NCBI GenBank assembly: GCA_040506775.1
Contig: JBEVWC010000020.1
Coordinates: forward strand, 124,001-188,000
Direction: 5' to 3'
Source of the DNA: Thiodiazotropha sp040506775
GTDB taxonomy: Bacteria; Pseudomonadota; Gammaproteobacteria; Chromatiales; Chromatiaceae
Length of the DNA stretch: 64,000 bases
The notes under the pieces were generated by a model that saw nothing but the letters and a program-made list of their open reading frames with translations, had not been told where the DNA came from and made no database searches. Positions 44,241 through 52,830 of the stretch are shown piece after piece. Numbering within the stretch: the first letter of the stretch is position 1; every line of letters starts with the position of its first letter. The position numbers and the translations under genes were made by a program.

Positions 44241-45962
44241 ATGAATAAATCCCCGCTTCTGCTGACGCTCTTTCTGACGGCCTGTGCCAGCACTGCTCCT
44301 CAGACACCCACCCGCCAAGAGACCGCGCCTGACATCCAGAAACCCTCTGTTGCTTCGCCCTCGTCCCCATCCCAGGGGCTGACCACGGACCTCGTCTATC
44401 ACACCCTGGCGAGCGAAATCGCCGCACAACGGGGCGATGAGTCGCTGGCCGTCGAGCACGCCCTTCAGGTCGCCCGCGAATCCCGCGCCCCGGACGCCGC
44501 TGAACGCGCCACTAGCCTGGCTTTACAGGCAAACATGTATCCCGAGGCGCTGAGCGCTGTACAGCTCTGGATCGAACTGGCCCCGGATGAGATCAGGGCT
44601 CGCCAGATCGCGGCAATTCTCTACATACGCGCCAACCAGTTGGATGAAGCCATCAGCCAACTCGAGGTCATGATCAGTCTGGCGAGCGCCCAAGGCCAGT
44701 CCGGATACCTTCCGGCAGCGGCGATTGCGGAAAAAAGCGGCAATCCCGGGCAGGCGCTGGCGATCATGCAGCAACTGGTCCCGGATGACAGTGATTCAGC
44801 AGACGCTCAATATGCCCTGGCACTGACCGCGAATCATGCAAAGCAGCTGGATCTCGCCCTGCTTTACGTGGATCGTTCCCTGGCCCTGGAGGCCGAGTCC
44901 TCGCAGGGGATACTCCTCAAAACCCACATCCTGATCGCCATGGGACGTAAGGACGAGGGGATTGCACTGCTCAAACAGGCCAGTGAGACCTACCCCAAGA
45001 ATGTCCAGATTGGACATGCCTACGCGCGCACCCTGATTGAGCTGAACCAGCCCGAGGCTGCGCTGAAGGAATTTGAGAAACTTCTCGCACTGCAACCGGA
45101 GAATGGTGATTTCATCTTTTCTCTCGGCATCGTACACATGCAACTCGAGCAGTACGACCAAGCCAAACAAGAATTGAAGAAACTGGTGCATGACCGCAAA
45201 AAGCGCGATGAAGCCCATTACTATCTGGGTGCCATCGCTGAGCAGCAGGATGACCTGGACAGTGCGCTCGACCATTACAGCCGGGTGGAAGGCGATCACC
45301 TGGGAGATGCGCAGATTCGCATCGCGAAAATTCTCTCAGACCAGGGCAACCTCAATCAGGCCCGGGACACCCTGCAACGCCTGCGTATCAATCAGCCCCA
45401 GCATCAACTCAAGTATTTCATGATCGAGGCGGAACTGCTGCGCGAGGCCCAGGACTATGAGACCGCCCACGAAGTGTATACCCGGGCCCTCGAGGTGGAT
45501 CCGGAAAACACGGATCTGCTCTATGCACGGGGACTGAACGCCGCCGACCTGCGGCGCGTGGATTTGCTTGAACAGGACCTGCGCAAAATTCTCGCCACGC
45601 AACCCCGGCATGCGGATGCCCTGAACGCCCTGGGATACACCCTGGCCGATCAGACAGACCGCCTCGATGAGGCAAAAACCTATATCCTGGAGGCCCTTGC
45701 CTTGAAACCGGACAGCCCGGCGATTCTCGACAGCATGGGCTGGGTCGAATACCGGCAGGGCAATCTGCAGGCCGCACTCAAATACCTGCAACAAGCCGCC
45801 GAAATCAGCCCGGATGCGGAAATCGCCTCCCATCTTGGTGAGGTGCTGTGGGTGATGGGTGAACGGGAGCGCGCCGTCGAGATATGGGAAGCGGCAAACC
45901 AGCGGGATCCGGACAACCGTTTCATCCAGCCGACCATGATCCGGTTGAAAGCCACCGACTGA
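44241..45962 (+). CDS. TPR-repeat lipoprotein
   Basis: A 573-residue outer-membrane-type lipoprotein. The signal peptide MNKSPLLLTLFLTAC ends in a lipobox (LTAC, Cys15), and the next residue is Ala, so Asp-type inner membrane retention is not expected. The rest is made of many tetratricopeptide repeats; typical units include residues around NQLDEAISQLEVMI, QPEAALKEFEKLLALQPENG and GNLQAALKYLQQAAEISPDA. The gene upstream of ispE in Pseudomonas is of this type. Its role is unknown; TPR lipoproteins usually act as scaffolds. The stop is three bases before ispE. Confidence 0.9.
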   Translation: MNKSPLLLTLFLTACASTAPQTPTRQETAPDIQKPSVASPSSPSQGLTTDLVYHTLASEIAAQRGDESLAVEHALQVARESRAPDAAERATSLALQANMYPEALSAVQLWIELAPDEIRARQIAAILYIRANQLDEAISQLEVMISLASAQGQSGYLPAAAIAEKSGNPGQALAIMQQLVPDDSDSADAQYALALTANHAKQLDLALLYVDRSLALEAESSQGILLKTHILIAMGRKDEGIALLKQASETYPKNVQIGHAYARTLIELNQPEAALKEFEKLLALQPENGDFIFSLGIVHMQLEQYDQAKQELKKLVHDRKKRDEAHYYLGAIAEQQDDLDSALDHYSRVEGDHLGDAQIRIAKILSDQGNLNQARDTLQRLRINQPQHQLKYFMIEAELLREAQDYETAHEVYTRALEVDPENTDLLYARGLNAADLRRVDLLEQDLRKILATQPRHADALNALGYTLADQTDRLDEAKTYILEALALKPDSPAILDSMGWVEYRQGNLQAALKYLQQAAEISPDAEIASHLGEVLWVMGERERAVEIWEAANQRDPDNRFIQPTMIRLKATD

Positions 45963-45965
45963 ACC

Positions 45966-46817
45966 ATGCCCCACACACTCTCCTGCCCGGCCCCGGCAAA
46001 GCTTAATCTGATGCTGAGGGTGGTCGGTCGACGGGCGGATGGTTATCACGAACTGCAGACTGTATTTCAGTTCATCGATCGCCAGGATCGTCTGGATTTC
46101 ACGCTGCGCGAGGATGGCTGCATCAACCTGCTGAACGACCTCAGCGGCGTACCTGCGGAGCAGAATCTCTGCATCCGCGCGGCAAGGTTGCTGCAGTCCC
46201 GCAGCGATACCCCCCTGGGAGTCGACATCCACCTGCACAAGGTCCTGCCGATGGGCGGAGGGCTTGGGGGCGGGAGTTCTGATGCAGCCACTACCCTGGT
46301 GGCGCTGAACCGGCTCTGGGATTTGGACCTGGACCTCGAAACCCTCAAGCAACTGGGTGTCTCCCTGGGCGCGGATGTACCCATTTTCATTCACGGCCAG
46401 GCCGCCTGGGCTGAGGGTATCGGCGAGACATTGACCGACCTGGAACTGCCGGAGCCCTGGTACCTGGTGATCATCCCTCCCTGCCACGTCTCGACCGCCG
46501 AAATCTTCCGCCACCCCGATTTGACACGCCACTCACCCCGGATCAAAATACGCGCCTTTCTGCAGGGCAACAATCGAAACGACTGCCTGGACCTGGTCCG
46601 CAGGCGCCACCCGGAGGTGGCCCGGGCGCTGGACTGGCTGAATCAGCATGCCGAAGCCCGTCTGACCGGCACAGGTGCGTGCCTTTTCGCCGCTTTCAGC
46701 GACAGGGATCAGGCCGAGCGCGTACTCGCCCAGATACCGGAAGATCTGGAGGGATTCGTTGCACGAGGACTGAATCAATCCCCTCTGAAGGGAGACGTTC
46801 TCGCAGAAAAGCAGTAA
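45966..46817 (+). CDS. ispE: 4-diphosphocytidyl-2-C-methyl-D-erythritol kinase
   Basis: A 283-residue GHMP kinase that phosphorylates CDP-methylerythritol in the MEP isoprenoid pathway. The start PAPAKLNLMLRVVGRRADGYHELQTVFQFID, cut here at residue 4, is diagnostic, as are LPMGGGLGGGSSDAATTLVA (ATP loop) and the C-terminal TGTGACLFAAF. The tRNA-Gln gene starts two bases after the stop. In other gammaproteobacteria lolB precedes ispE; it is absent here. Confidence 0.98.
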   Translation: MPHTLSCPAPAKLNLMLRVVGRRADGYHELQTVFQFIDRQDRLDFTLREDGCINLLNDLSGVPAEQNLCIRAARLLQSRSDTPLGVDIHLHKVLPMGGGLGGGSSDAATTLVALNRLWDLDLDLETLKQLGVSLGADVPIFIHGQAAWAEGIGETLTDLELPEPWYLVIIPPCHVSTAEIFRHPDLTRHSPRIKIRAFLQGNNRNDCLDLVRRRHPEVARALDWLNQHAEARLTGTGACLFAAFSDRDQAERVLAQIPEDLEGFVARGLNQSPLKGDVLAEKQ

Positions 46818-46818
46818 C

Positions 46819-46893
46819 TGGGGCGTCGCCAAGCGGTAAGGCACTGGGTTTTGATCCCAGCATTCGTAGGTTCGAATCCTGCCGCCCCAGCCA
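46819..46893 (+). tRNA. tRNA-Gln (TTG anticodon)
   Basis: Seventy-five bases with encoded CCA. Acceptor TGGGGCG/CGCCCCA, D-arm TCGCCAAGCGGTAAGGCA, anticodon TTG in GTTTTGATC, T-arm GTAGGTTCGAATCCTGC. It lies in the ispE-prs gap, a well-known position. Confidence 0.98.
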
Positions 46894-46932
46894 TATCTCT
46901 GGTAACCACGATCGAGACAGGGGATCCGCACC

Positions 46933-47886
46933 GTGCCCTCCAACACCATGATGGTATTTTCCGGCAATGCCAATCCCGGGCTGACCGCCGAAATCTGCAC
47001 CCACCTGAACCTGCCCCTCGGCAAAATGCAGGTTGGCCGCTTCAGCGATGGCGAAGTCATGGCGGAAATCCATGAAAACGTGCGCGGCCGGGATGTGTTC
47101 ATCGTCCAGCCCACCTCGGCACCCACCAACGAAAACCTGATGGAACTGCTGGTGATGATCGACGCCATGCGCTGGTCCTCGGCAAAGCGTGTCACCGCGG
47201 TCATTCCCTACTTCGGCTATGCCCGTCAGGATCGCCGCCCCCGCTCTGCGCGGGTACCGATCACCGCGAGACTGGCAGCCAAGATGATCGCCACCGCCGG
47301 TGCGGACCGGGTTCTGACCATCGATCTGCACGCCGACCAGATCCAGGGGTTCTTCGATATACCGGTCGACAACGTCTACGCGTCCCCGCTGCTGCTGGGC
47401 GATGTATGGCGTCAGAAACATCCTGATATCGTGGTGGTTTCTCCGGATGTAGGCGGTGTGGTGCGCGCTCGCGCCCTGGCAAAACGCCTGGATGACGCTG
47501 AACTGGCGATCATCGACAAACGCCGTCCGCAACCCAACGTGGCCAAGGTGATGAACATCATCGGTCATGTGGAAGGCCGCAGCTGTATTCTCATCGACGA
47601 CCTGGTGGACACCGCAGGCACTCTCTGCCAGGCCGCCAACGCCCTGAAAGATCACGGCGCCGCCAAGGTGGTGGCGTACTGTACCCATCCGGTCCTCTCC
47701 GGTCCGGCAGTGACCAACCTGAGCAATTCCCGGCTCGACGAGCTGGTGGTCACCAACACCATCCCCCTGTCCGATGATGCAAGGGACTGCGGTGTCATCC
47801 GCCAGGTCTCCATTGCTGAGTTGCTGGCGGAAACCATGCGCCGCATCTCCAATGAAGAATCGGTCAGTTCGCTGTTCATAGACTGA
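46933..47886 (+). CDS. prs: ribose-phosphate pyrophosphokinase
   Basis: A 317-residue PRPP synthase that makes the PRPP used by nadC and by nucleotide synthesis. The start is GTG at 46933, with AGGGG 9 bases before; the next ATG has no such site. Motifs: GRFSDGEVMAEI, VIPYFGYARQDRRPRSARVP (ATP), LTIDLHADQIQGFFDIPVDN and the PRPP loop LIDDLVDTAGTLC. Confidence 0.98.
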   Translation: MPSNTMMVFSGNANPGLTAEICTHLNLPLGKMQVGRFSDGEVMAEIHENVRGRDVFIVQPTSAPTNENLMELLVMIDAMRWSSAKRVTAVIPYFGYARQDRRPRSARVPITARLAAKMIATAGADRVLTIDLHADQIQGFFDIPVDNVYASPLLLGDVWRQKHPDIVVVSPDVGGVVRARALAKRLDDAELAIIDKRRPQPNVAKVMNIIGHVEGRSCILIDDLVDTAGTLCQAANALKDHGAAKVVAYCTHPVLSGPAVTNLSNSRLDELVVTNTIPLSDDARDCGVIRQVSIAELLAETMRRISNEESVSSLFID

Positions 47887-47946
47887 CCCTGTTTTTCAAC
47901 CGAAGTCTTTTTTCAATCGCCGTTCCCGGCCATTGAGGAGCCACCT

Positions 47947-49215
47947 ATGACCGATGCTCTCGACAACGATCTTGATGCAGCCATCAATCGTGATGCGCTG
48001 GAATATCACGAGTCCCCAACGCCGGGAAAAATCGCAATCCGGGTCACCAAACCTAACAACACCCAGCGGGACCTGTCACTCGCCTATACGCCTGGTGTCG
48101 CCGAACCGGTACGGCATATTCATGAGGACCCTCAGAATGCCTACCGCTATACCGCCAAGGGTAATCTGGTGGGCGTCATCACCGACGGCAGCGCGGTGCT
48201 CGGTCTGGGTGACGTGGGTCCCCTGGCGGGGAAGCCGGTGATGGAAGGCAAGGCGGTGCTGTTCAAGCACTTTGCCGATATCGACGTGTTCGACATCGAA
48301 GTGAACGCCAAGCGGCCTCAGGAGTTCATCGAGACCGTGATGCGTATCGCGCCCACCTTCGGCGGGATCAACCTGGAGGATATCAAGGCGCCCCAGTGTT
48401 TCGAGATTGAGCAGGCGCTGATCGAGCAACTCGATATACCTGTTTTTCATGACGACCAACACGGTACCGCGATCATTGCCGCCGCGGGCCTGCTCAACGC
48501 CCTGGAACTGCAGGGCAAGTCCCTCTCCGAGGTCAAATTCACCATCCTAGGCGCGGGTGCGGCGGGACTTGCCATCGTGCGGCTGCTGACCAGCCTGGGC
48601 GCGCACCGCAATAATTTCTATGTCATCGACCGGGGCGGAATCATCCATACCCAGCGTAAGGACCTGAATCCCCACAAGTGGGCGATTGCCGCGGAGACGG
48701 AAAAGCGCACCCTGGAGGAGGCCATGCAGGGCTGTGACATCTTCATTGGTGTGTCCGGGGCCAATCTGGTCAGTGAGTTGATGGTCACCAGCATGGCCGA
48801 CAAGCCAATCATCTTCGCCCTGTCCAACCCGGTTCCTGAGATCCGACCCTCAACCGTCAAACGGCTGCGGGACGATGCCATCATGGCCACCGGGCGCAGC
48901 GATTACCCCAATCAGGTCAACAACGTACTGGGCTTTCCGTTCATCTTCCGCGGCGCCCTCGATGTCCGCGCATCGCGGATCAACGAGGACATGCAGATCG
49001 CCGCAGTCCACGCCCTGCAGGCCCTCACCCATGATCCGGTGCCTGATGAGGTACTCCAAGCCTACGGCCTGGAGAGCCTTGCCTTTGGTGCCGATTACAT
49101 CATTCCCAAGCCTCTGGACCCCCGCCTGAGAGCCCGGGTCTCTTCGGCTGTGGCGAGGGCGGCAGTCGACAGTGGCGTTGCAAGGGCCCCCTATCCGGCC
49201 CACTACGAATCCTGA
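47947..49215 (+). CDS. malic enzyme, short NAD(P)-dependent form
   Basis: A 422-residue enzyme that decarboxylates malate to pyruvate with NAD(P). The N-terminal motif YTPGVAEP carries the catalytic tyrosine; GKAVLFKHFADIDVF carries the lysine region, and FHDDQHGTA the metal ligands. The Rossmann region reads FTILGAGAAGLAIVRLL. The C-terminal phosphotransacetylase-like domain of MaeB is missing, so this is the short form. It lies between prs and rplY, which are usually neighbours, so the gene was inserted into a conserved pair. Confidence 0.93.
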   Translation: MTDALDNDLDAAINRDALEYHESPTPGKIAIRVTKPNNTQRDLSLAYTPGVAEPVRHIHEDPQNAYRYTAKGNLVGVITDGSAVLGLGDVGPLAGKPVMEGKAVLFKHFADIDVFDIEVNAKRPQEFIETVMRIAPTFGGINLEDIKAPQCFEIEQALIEQLDIPVFHDDQHGTAIIAAAGLLNALELQGKSLSEVKFTILGAGAAGLAIVRLLTSLGAHRNNFYVIDRGGIIHTQRKDLNPHKWAIAAETEKRTLEEAMQGCDIFIGVSGANLVSELMVTSMADKPIIFALSNPVPEIRPSTVKRLRDDAIMATGRSDYPNQVNNVLGFPFIFRGALDVRASRINEDMQIAAVHALQALTHDPVPDEVLQAYGLESLAFGADYIIPKPLDPRLRARVSSAVARAAVDSGVARAPYPAHYES

Positions 49216-49293
49216 ACATCATCCCTGGCGGGCACAACGGGCAGCCGGGGAATTCGGGAAAAGCCGGCCGGGACTGGAAAAAAAGTTCAATCC

Positions 49294-49302
49294 TGCTAGA
49301 AT
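49294..49302 (+). promoter_or_regulatory. extended -10 promoter of rplY
   Basis: TGCTAGAAT is an extended -10 element; 17 bases upstream CTGGAA is a weak -35. A GC-rich discriminator, CGCGCGTCCGC, follows, as for growth-rate-controlled promoters. The site lies 91 bases before the rplY start in the gap after the malic enzyme gene. Confidence 0.55.
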
Positions 49303-49392
49303 CGCGCGTCCGCTGGAAGTCAGCGGCCGGTGTGGCGCTTTGGTCGCGAACCGCCACCTACTTTGAATCTTACTGATTATATGGAGGACATC

Positions 49393-50013
49393 ATGTCTTC
49401 AACATTTACTGTCAACGCCGAATCTCGGAGCGATATGGGGAAAGGTGCGAGCCGCCGCCTGCGTCGGACCGGAAAAGTACCGGGCATCGTCTACGGTGCC
49501 CATCAGGAACCCACCCCGATCACCCTGATGCACCATGAGGTGTCTCACCAGCTGGAAAACGAAGGTTTCTACTCGAACCTGCTGACCTTGAAGCTGGATG
49601 GCAAGCAGGAGACCGTGGTACTCAAGGATCTGCAGCGTCATCCGGCCAAGCCGTTTATCCTGCACATTGATTTCCAGCGGGTGCAGGCCGACGAGAAGAT
49701 TCGTCTGCACGTTCCTCTGCACTTCATCAACGAGGCCACCTGTCCCGGCATCAAGGCCGGTGGCCAGGCCAGCCACGTGATGACCGACATGGAAATCAGC
49801 TGTCTGCCGAAGGATCTGCCCGAATTTATCGAGATTGATCTGGGCAGCCTGGAACTGGGTGCGATTCTGCACGCCTCTGAGGTCACCCTGCCCGCAGGTG
49901 TCGAGTTGATCACCCATGAAGGCAATGAAGACCCGATCGTGGTCACCATCCACGCCACCCACAAGGGTGATGTGGAGGATGCCGAGCCTGAGGAAGGCAG
50001 CGAGACCGAATAG
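49393..50013 (+). CDS. rplY: 50S ribosomal protein L25/general stress protein Ctc
   Basis: The start at 49393 (MSSTFTVNAESRSDMGKGA) with GGAGG 7 bases before is preferred to a start in the longer open frame at 49330; it gives 206 residues. It is the two-domain CTC form: an N-terminal 5S rRNA-binding L25 domain and a C-terminal TL5-like domain with an acidic tail. pth follows. Confidence 0.97.
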   Translation: MSSTFTVNAESRSDMGKGASRRLRRTGKVPGIVYGAHQEPTPITLMHHEVSHQLENEGFYSNLLTLKLDGKQETVVLKDLQRHPAKPFILHIDFQRVQADEKIRLHVPLHFINEATCPGIKAGGQASHVMTDMEISCLPKDLPEFIEIDLGSLELGAILHASEVTLPAGVELITHEGNEDPIVVTIHATHKGDVEDAEPEEGSETE

Positions 50014-50020
50014 TCTCCAG

Positions 50021-50041
50021 CGGGGGGGCTTGTCCCCCCCG
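50021..50041 (+). promoter_or_regulatory. rplY-pth intercistronic hairpin
   Basis: CGGGGGGG (50021-50028) and CCCCCCCG (50034-50041) form an 8-base stem with a 5-base loop. No T run follows, so it probably separates the stability or translation of rplY and pth rather than terminating. Confidence 0.55.
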
Positions 50042-50057
50042 ATCCGGTATACCGGCA

Positions 50058-50642
50058 ATGAAATCCGTTCCCATCCGCCTGATCGTCGGCCTCGGCAATC
50101 CCGGTCCCGACTATGAGGCCACCCGACACAATGCTGGCTTCTGGTTCCTCGACCGACTCGCCGAACAGCATCATGAGAGCTTCCGCACCGAATCCCGCCA
50201 TCATGGCCTGGCGTGCCGTCTCGACCTGCATGGCCATGAAGTAAGGCTCCTCAAACCCACCACCTTCATGAACCGCAGCGGTCAGGCCGTTTCGAGTATT
50301 GCGAACTACTTCCGCATCGCCCCAGAGGAGATTCTGGTGGCCCATGACGAACTGGATCTGCAACCGGGCGAGGTACGCCTGAAATCCGCAGGGGGACACG
50401 CCGGACACAACGGCCTGCGGGACATCATGAGCGCATTGGGCACCCCCGGATTTCAACGCCTGAGGCTCGGCATCGACCATCCCAACAACCGCGCAGCGGT
50501 GGTCAACTATGTCCTGGGTCGTCCTTCCAAAGCGGATCGGGAGGCCATCGACAACGCCATCGATAAGGCTATCGACGCGCTCCCCTGGATCATCAAGGGC
50601 GAGATGCAGCGGGCCATGAATCAACTCCACAGCAGCCGTTGA
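50058..50642 (+). CDS. pth: peptidyl-tRNA hydrolase
   Basis: A 194-residue enzyme that cleaves the peptide from peptidyl-tRNA released by stalled ribosomes. The motifs are LIVGLGNPGPDYEATRHNAG with the catalytic His24, TFMNRSGQAV with the asparagine, HDELDLQPG, and GGHAGHNGLRDI. It follows rplY, as in most Gammaproteobacteria; ychF, often next, is not here. Confidence 0.98.
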   Translation: MKSVPIRLIVGLGNPGPDYEATRHNAGFWFLDRLAEQHHESFRTESRHHGLACRLDLHGHEVRLLKPTTFMNRSGQAVSSIANYFRIAPEEILVAHDELDLQPGEVRLKSAGGHAGHNGLRDIMSALGTPGFQRLRLGIDHPNNRAAVVNYVLGRPSKADREAIDNAIDKAIDALPWIIKGEMQRAMNQLHSSR

Positions 50643-50779
50643 TCCCAAACCACACTTTCTCATAGATATCGTAGAATCAGTCTCTTACCCCACTTTAAAA
50701 GGGGAAAACTGGCTATATATTATGAAATGCTTATAATTGATTGAGCCGGGACTGGCAAACATTGGAGTGCATCTCGATC

Positions 50780-51523
50780 ATGGTACGACCCTTACTTACC
50801 TTGCTGTTACTGATTTTCATCGCGACACCAAGCATTGCCGACGATTCCGATCCGGCGGCGCTGGCGCTGCTGAAAAAATCGGAAGCCCTGATGCGTTCCG
50901 ATGGCACACTCGCGGAATACAAGATCGATATCCTGCGGCCCGACTGGCAACGCAGCATGACCTTTCGCAGTCATGACGACCTGCAACACAACCGCTTCCG
51001 CATGGAGATTCTCTCCCCGAGCAAAACCAAGGGCACGGTATTCCTCAAAGTGGACAATGTCCTCTCCATGTACCTGCCGAAATTACGCCGTCAGATCAAA
51101 ATCTCACCGGCCATGATGCAGGATCCCTGGATGGGATCGGACTTCAACAATCAGGACCTGCTCGACACCAAGTTCATGATCGAAGGGCACACCCACAAGA
51201 TCATCGAACAGGAGGGGGAAGGCGACTCTGCGGTGTACACCATCGAGTCGGTCCCCTATCCCACCACCACCGTGACCTGGAAAAAGCTGATTCGACGCAT
51301 TCGCGGCGACGGTGTTCCACTGGAAGTGGATTATCATTGCAAAAGCAAGATCAGCCGGCGCATGACCTTCGACCAGATCGAGTCCATGGGAGGACGGACC
51401 ATACCGACCCGTTGGACCATGACACCACTGGATGATAGTGGTAAAAGTACTGTCATTACCCTGCAGTCGATTCAATTCAACGTTCCCATGAGCGATGAGT
51501 TGTTCACCCCGGTCAAGGAGTAA
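50780..51523 (+). CDS. LolA-like outer-membrane lipoprotein-sorting family protein
   Basis: The start at 50780 gives a proper signal peptide, MVRPLLTLLLLIFIATPSIA, and a mature periplasmic protein (247 residues in all). The core motifs ILSPSKTKGTVFLKVDN, MYLPKLRRQIKISPAMMQ, WMGSDFNNQDLL belong to the LolA_like family (TP_0789 type), a convex beta-sheet fold that binds acyl chains. It is the first gene of a four-gene transport operon, and may ferry a lipid or lipoprotein from the permeases that follow. This is inferred from the operon. Confidence 0.85.
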   Translation: MVRPLLTLLLLIFIATPSIADDSDPAALALLKKSEALMRSDGTLAEYKIDILRPDWQRSMTFRSHDDLQHNRFRMEILSPSKTKGTVFLKVDNVLSMYLPKLRRQIKISPAMMQDPWMGSDFNNQDLLDTKFMIEGHTHKIIEQEGEGDSAVYTIESVPYPTTTVTWKKLIRRIRGDGVPLEVDYHCKSKISRRMTFDQIESMGGRTIPTRWTMTPLDDSGKSTVITLQSIQFNVPMSDELFTPVKE

Positions 51524-51585
51524 CCGGAGCATGAGCGATTCTTGCTGACCGGCGGGAACGTCCCGACCCTTCAGGACCAGAGCCG

Positions 51586-52830
51586 ATGTTCCGTTCGAAC
51601 TCTCAGCTGAATATCACGCTCCTGAACGTTGTGTTTCTGAACCTGCTGGGACACATGCGTCGCACAATTCTGACCGTAGGGGCAATTGCGGTGGGGCTCG
51701 CCTCTCTGATCTTCCTCTGGGGATTCAATGAAGGCCTGCACCGAAACATGCTGGGCAACTTCCAGAATGCAATCATAGGTTCCCTGCAGATACACCACGA
51801 GGGATTCTTCCAGCATCCCGATCTCTCACTGACGATACCCGCTCCGCAGCGGGTTGCCGAGCACCTCGAAGAAGCAGGCGTCGAGCGCTACAGTCAACGC
51901 CTTGAGTCCTTCGGTCTGGCCGCCTCTGATGTCACCACCCAGGGTGTGATGCTGATCGGCATGGACCCGGAACGGGAAACCCGGGTCACCGAACTGCCCA
52001 AGCGAATCGGTATAGGGCGGTTCCTGCAGCCGGGCGACGAATATCAGCTGATATTGGGCGCCACCACGGCTAAGAATCTTCAGGTGACCCTCGGGGATGA
52101 GCTTGTCATCGTCGGTTACGACCGGTATGGCGCGATGATCGCCGAGTCATTCTCCCTGGTCGGTATCATTACCAGCGGCGAGATGGGACTCGACAGCGGT
52201 ATGGCCATCACCAGCCTGAGCACGTTGCAGGAGATGCTCGACATGTCCGGCCAGGTGACCACCTACGCCATTAATGTCAATGATGCTCAGTTGCCGGAGC
52301 TGACCGAGAAATTGCGCCACTCCCTTGCAGACGAACCGCTTGAAATCATGCCCTGGTATGAGATGTTTCCGGTCATGAACGAATGGGTGACCCTGCACAA
52401 CGGCTTTCTGTATATTTTTCTCGGGGTGGTGTTGTTTATCATTCTGGCGGGTGAACTCAACACCCTGCTGCTCTCCATGCTGGACAGAACCCGGGAGTTC
52501 GGTGTTCTCATGGCGATCGGCACCACCCGCCACCAGATCGGCCTGTTGCTGATCGCCGAGGCAGGCATCATCGGCCTGATAGGCATAGTGTTGGGCACCC
52601 TTCTGGGATACCTGATTATTCTTCTTACCGGGCTGGTGGGGATCGACCTGTCGATACTGCTGGGTTCCACCTCCCGCTTCTATGTTGATCCGCTGATCTA
52701 CCCCCAGCTTAAACTGGACGACCTGGGCATCACTGCGCTGGCGATCTTTGTAGCCTCTGTCATTTCCGGCATCTACCCGGCCTGGCGGGCAAGTCTGCTG
52801 CAACCGGTCGAGGCAATTCGCAATGGCTAA
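51586..52830 (+). CDS. ABC transporter permease, FtsX/LolE type (first)
   Basis: A 414-residue membrane protein with the MacB/LolC topology: one N-terminal helix (about residues 26-48, TILTVGAIAVGLASLIFLWG), a large periplasmic domain (about 50-270), then three C-terminal helices (about 283-405) that include LGVVLFIILAGELNTLLLSM and end in PAWRASLLQPVEAIRNG, a standard FtsX tail. Its stop overlaps the start of the second permease by eight bases. This family extrudes lipoproteins, lipids or peptides by periplasmic conformational change. Confidence 0.9.
   Translation: MFRSNSQLNITLLNVVFLNLLGHMRRTILTVGAIAVGLASLIFLWGFNEGLHRNMLGNFQNAIIGSLQIHHEGFFQHPDLSLTIPAPQRVAEHLEEAGVERYSQRLESFGLAASDVTTQGVMLIGMDPERETRVTELPKRIGIGRFLQPGDEYQLILGATTAKNLQVTLGDELVIVGYDRYGAMIAESFSLVGIITSGEMGLDSGMAITSLSTLQEMLDMSGQVTTYAINVNDAQLPELTEKLRHSLADEPLEIMPWYEMFPVMNEWVTLHNGFLYIFLGVVLFIILAGELNTLLLSMLDRTREFGVLMAIGTTRHQIGLLLIAEAGIIGLIGIVLGTLLGYLIILLTGLVGIDLSILLGSTSRFYVDPLIYPQLKLDDLGITALAIFVASVISGIYPAWRASLLQPVEAIRNG

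Noticed and set aside
44241..45962. TPR repeats as a DNA tandem repeat
   Set aside because: The repetition is at the protein level only; the bases are not repeated.
45336..46532. 398-codon minus-strand frame across the TPR gene and ispE
   Set aside because: It spans two well-supported plus-strand genes and has no recognisable domain.
50732..50737. TATAAT box before the LolA-like gene
   Set aside because: A good -10 is present but no acceptable -35 (CTGGCT at the right distance) or extended -10 exists, so no promoter was called.
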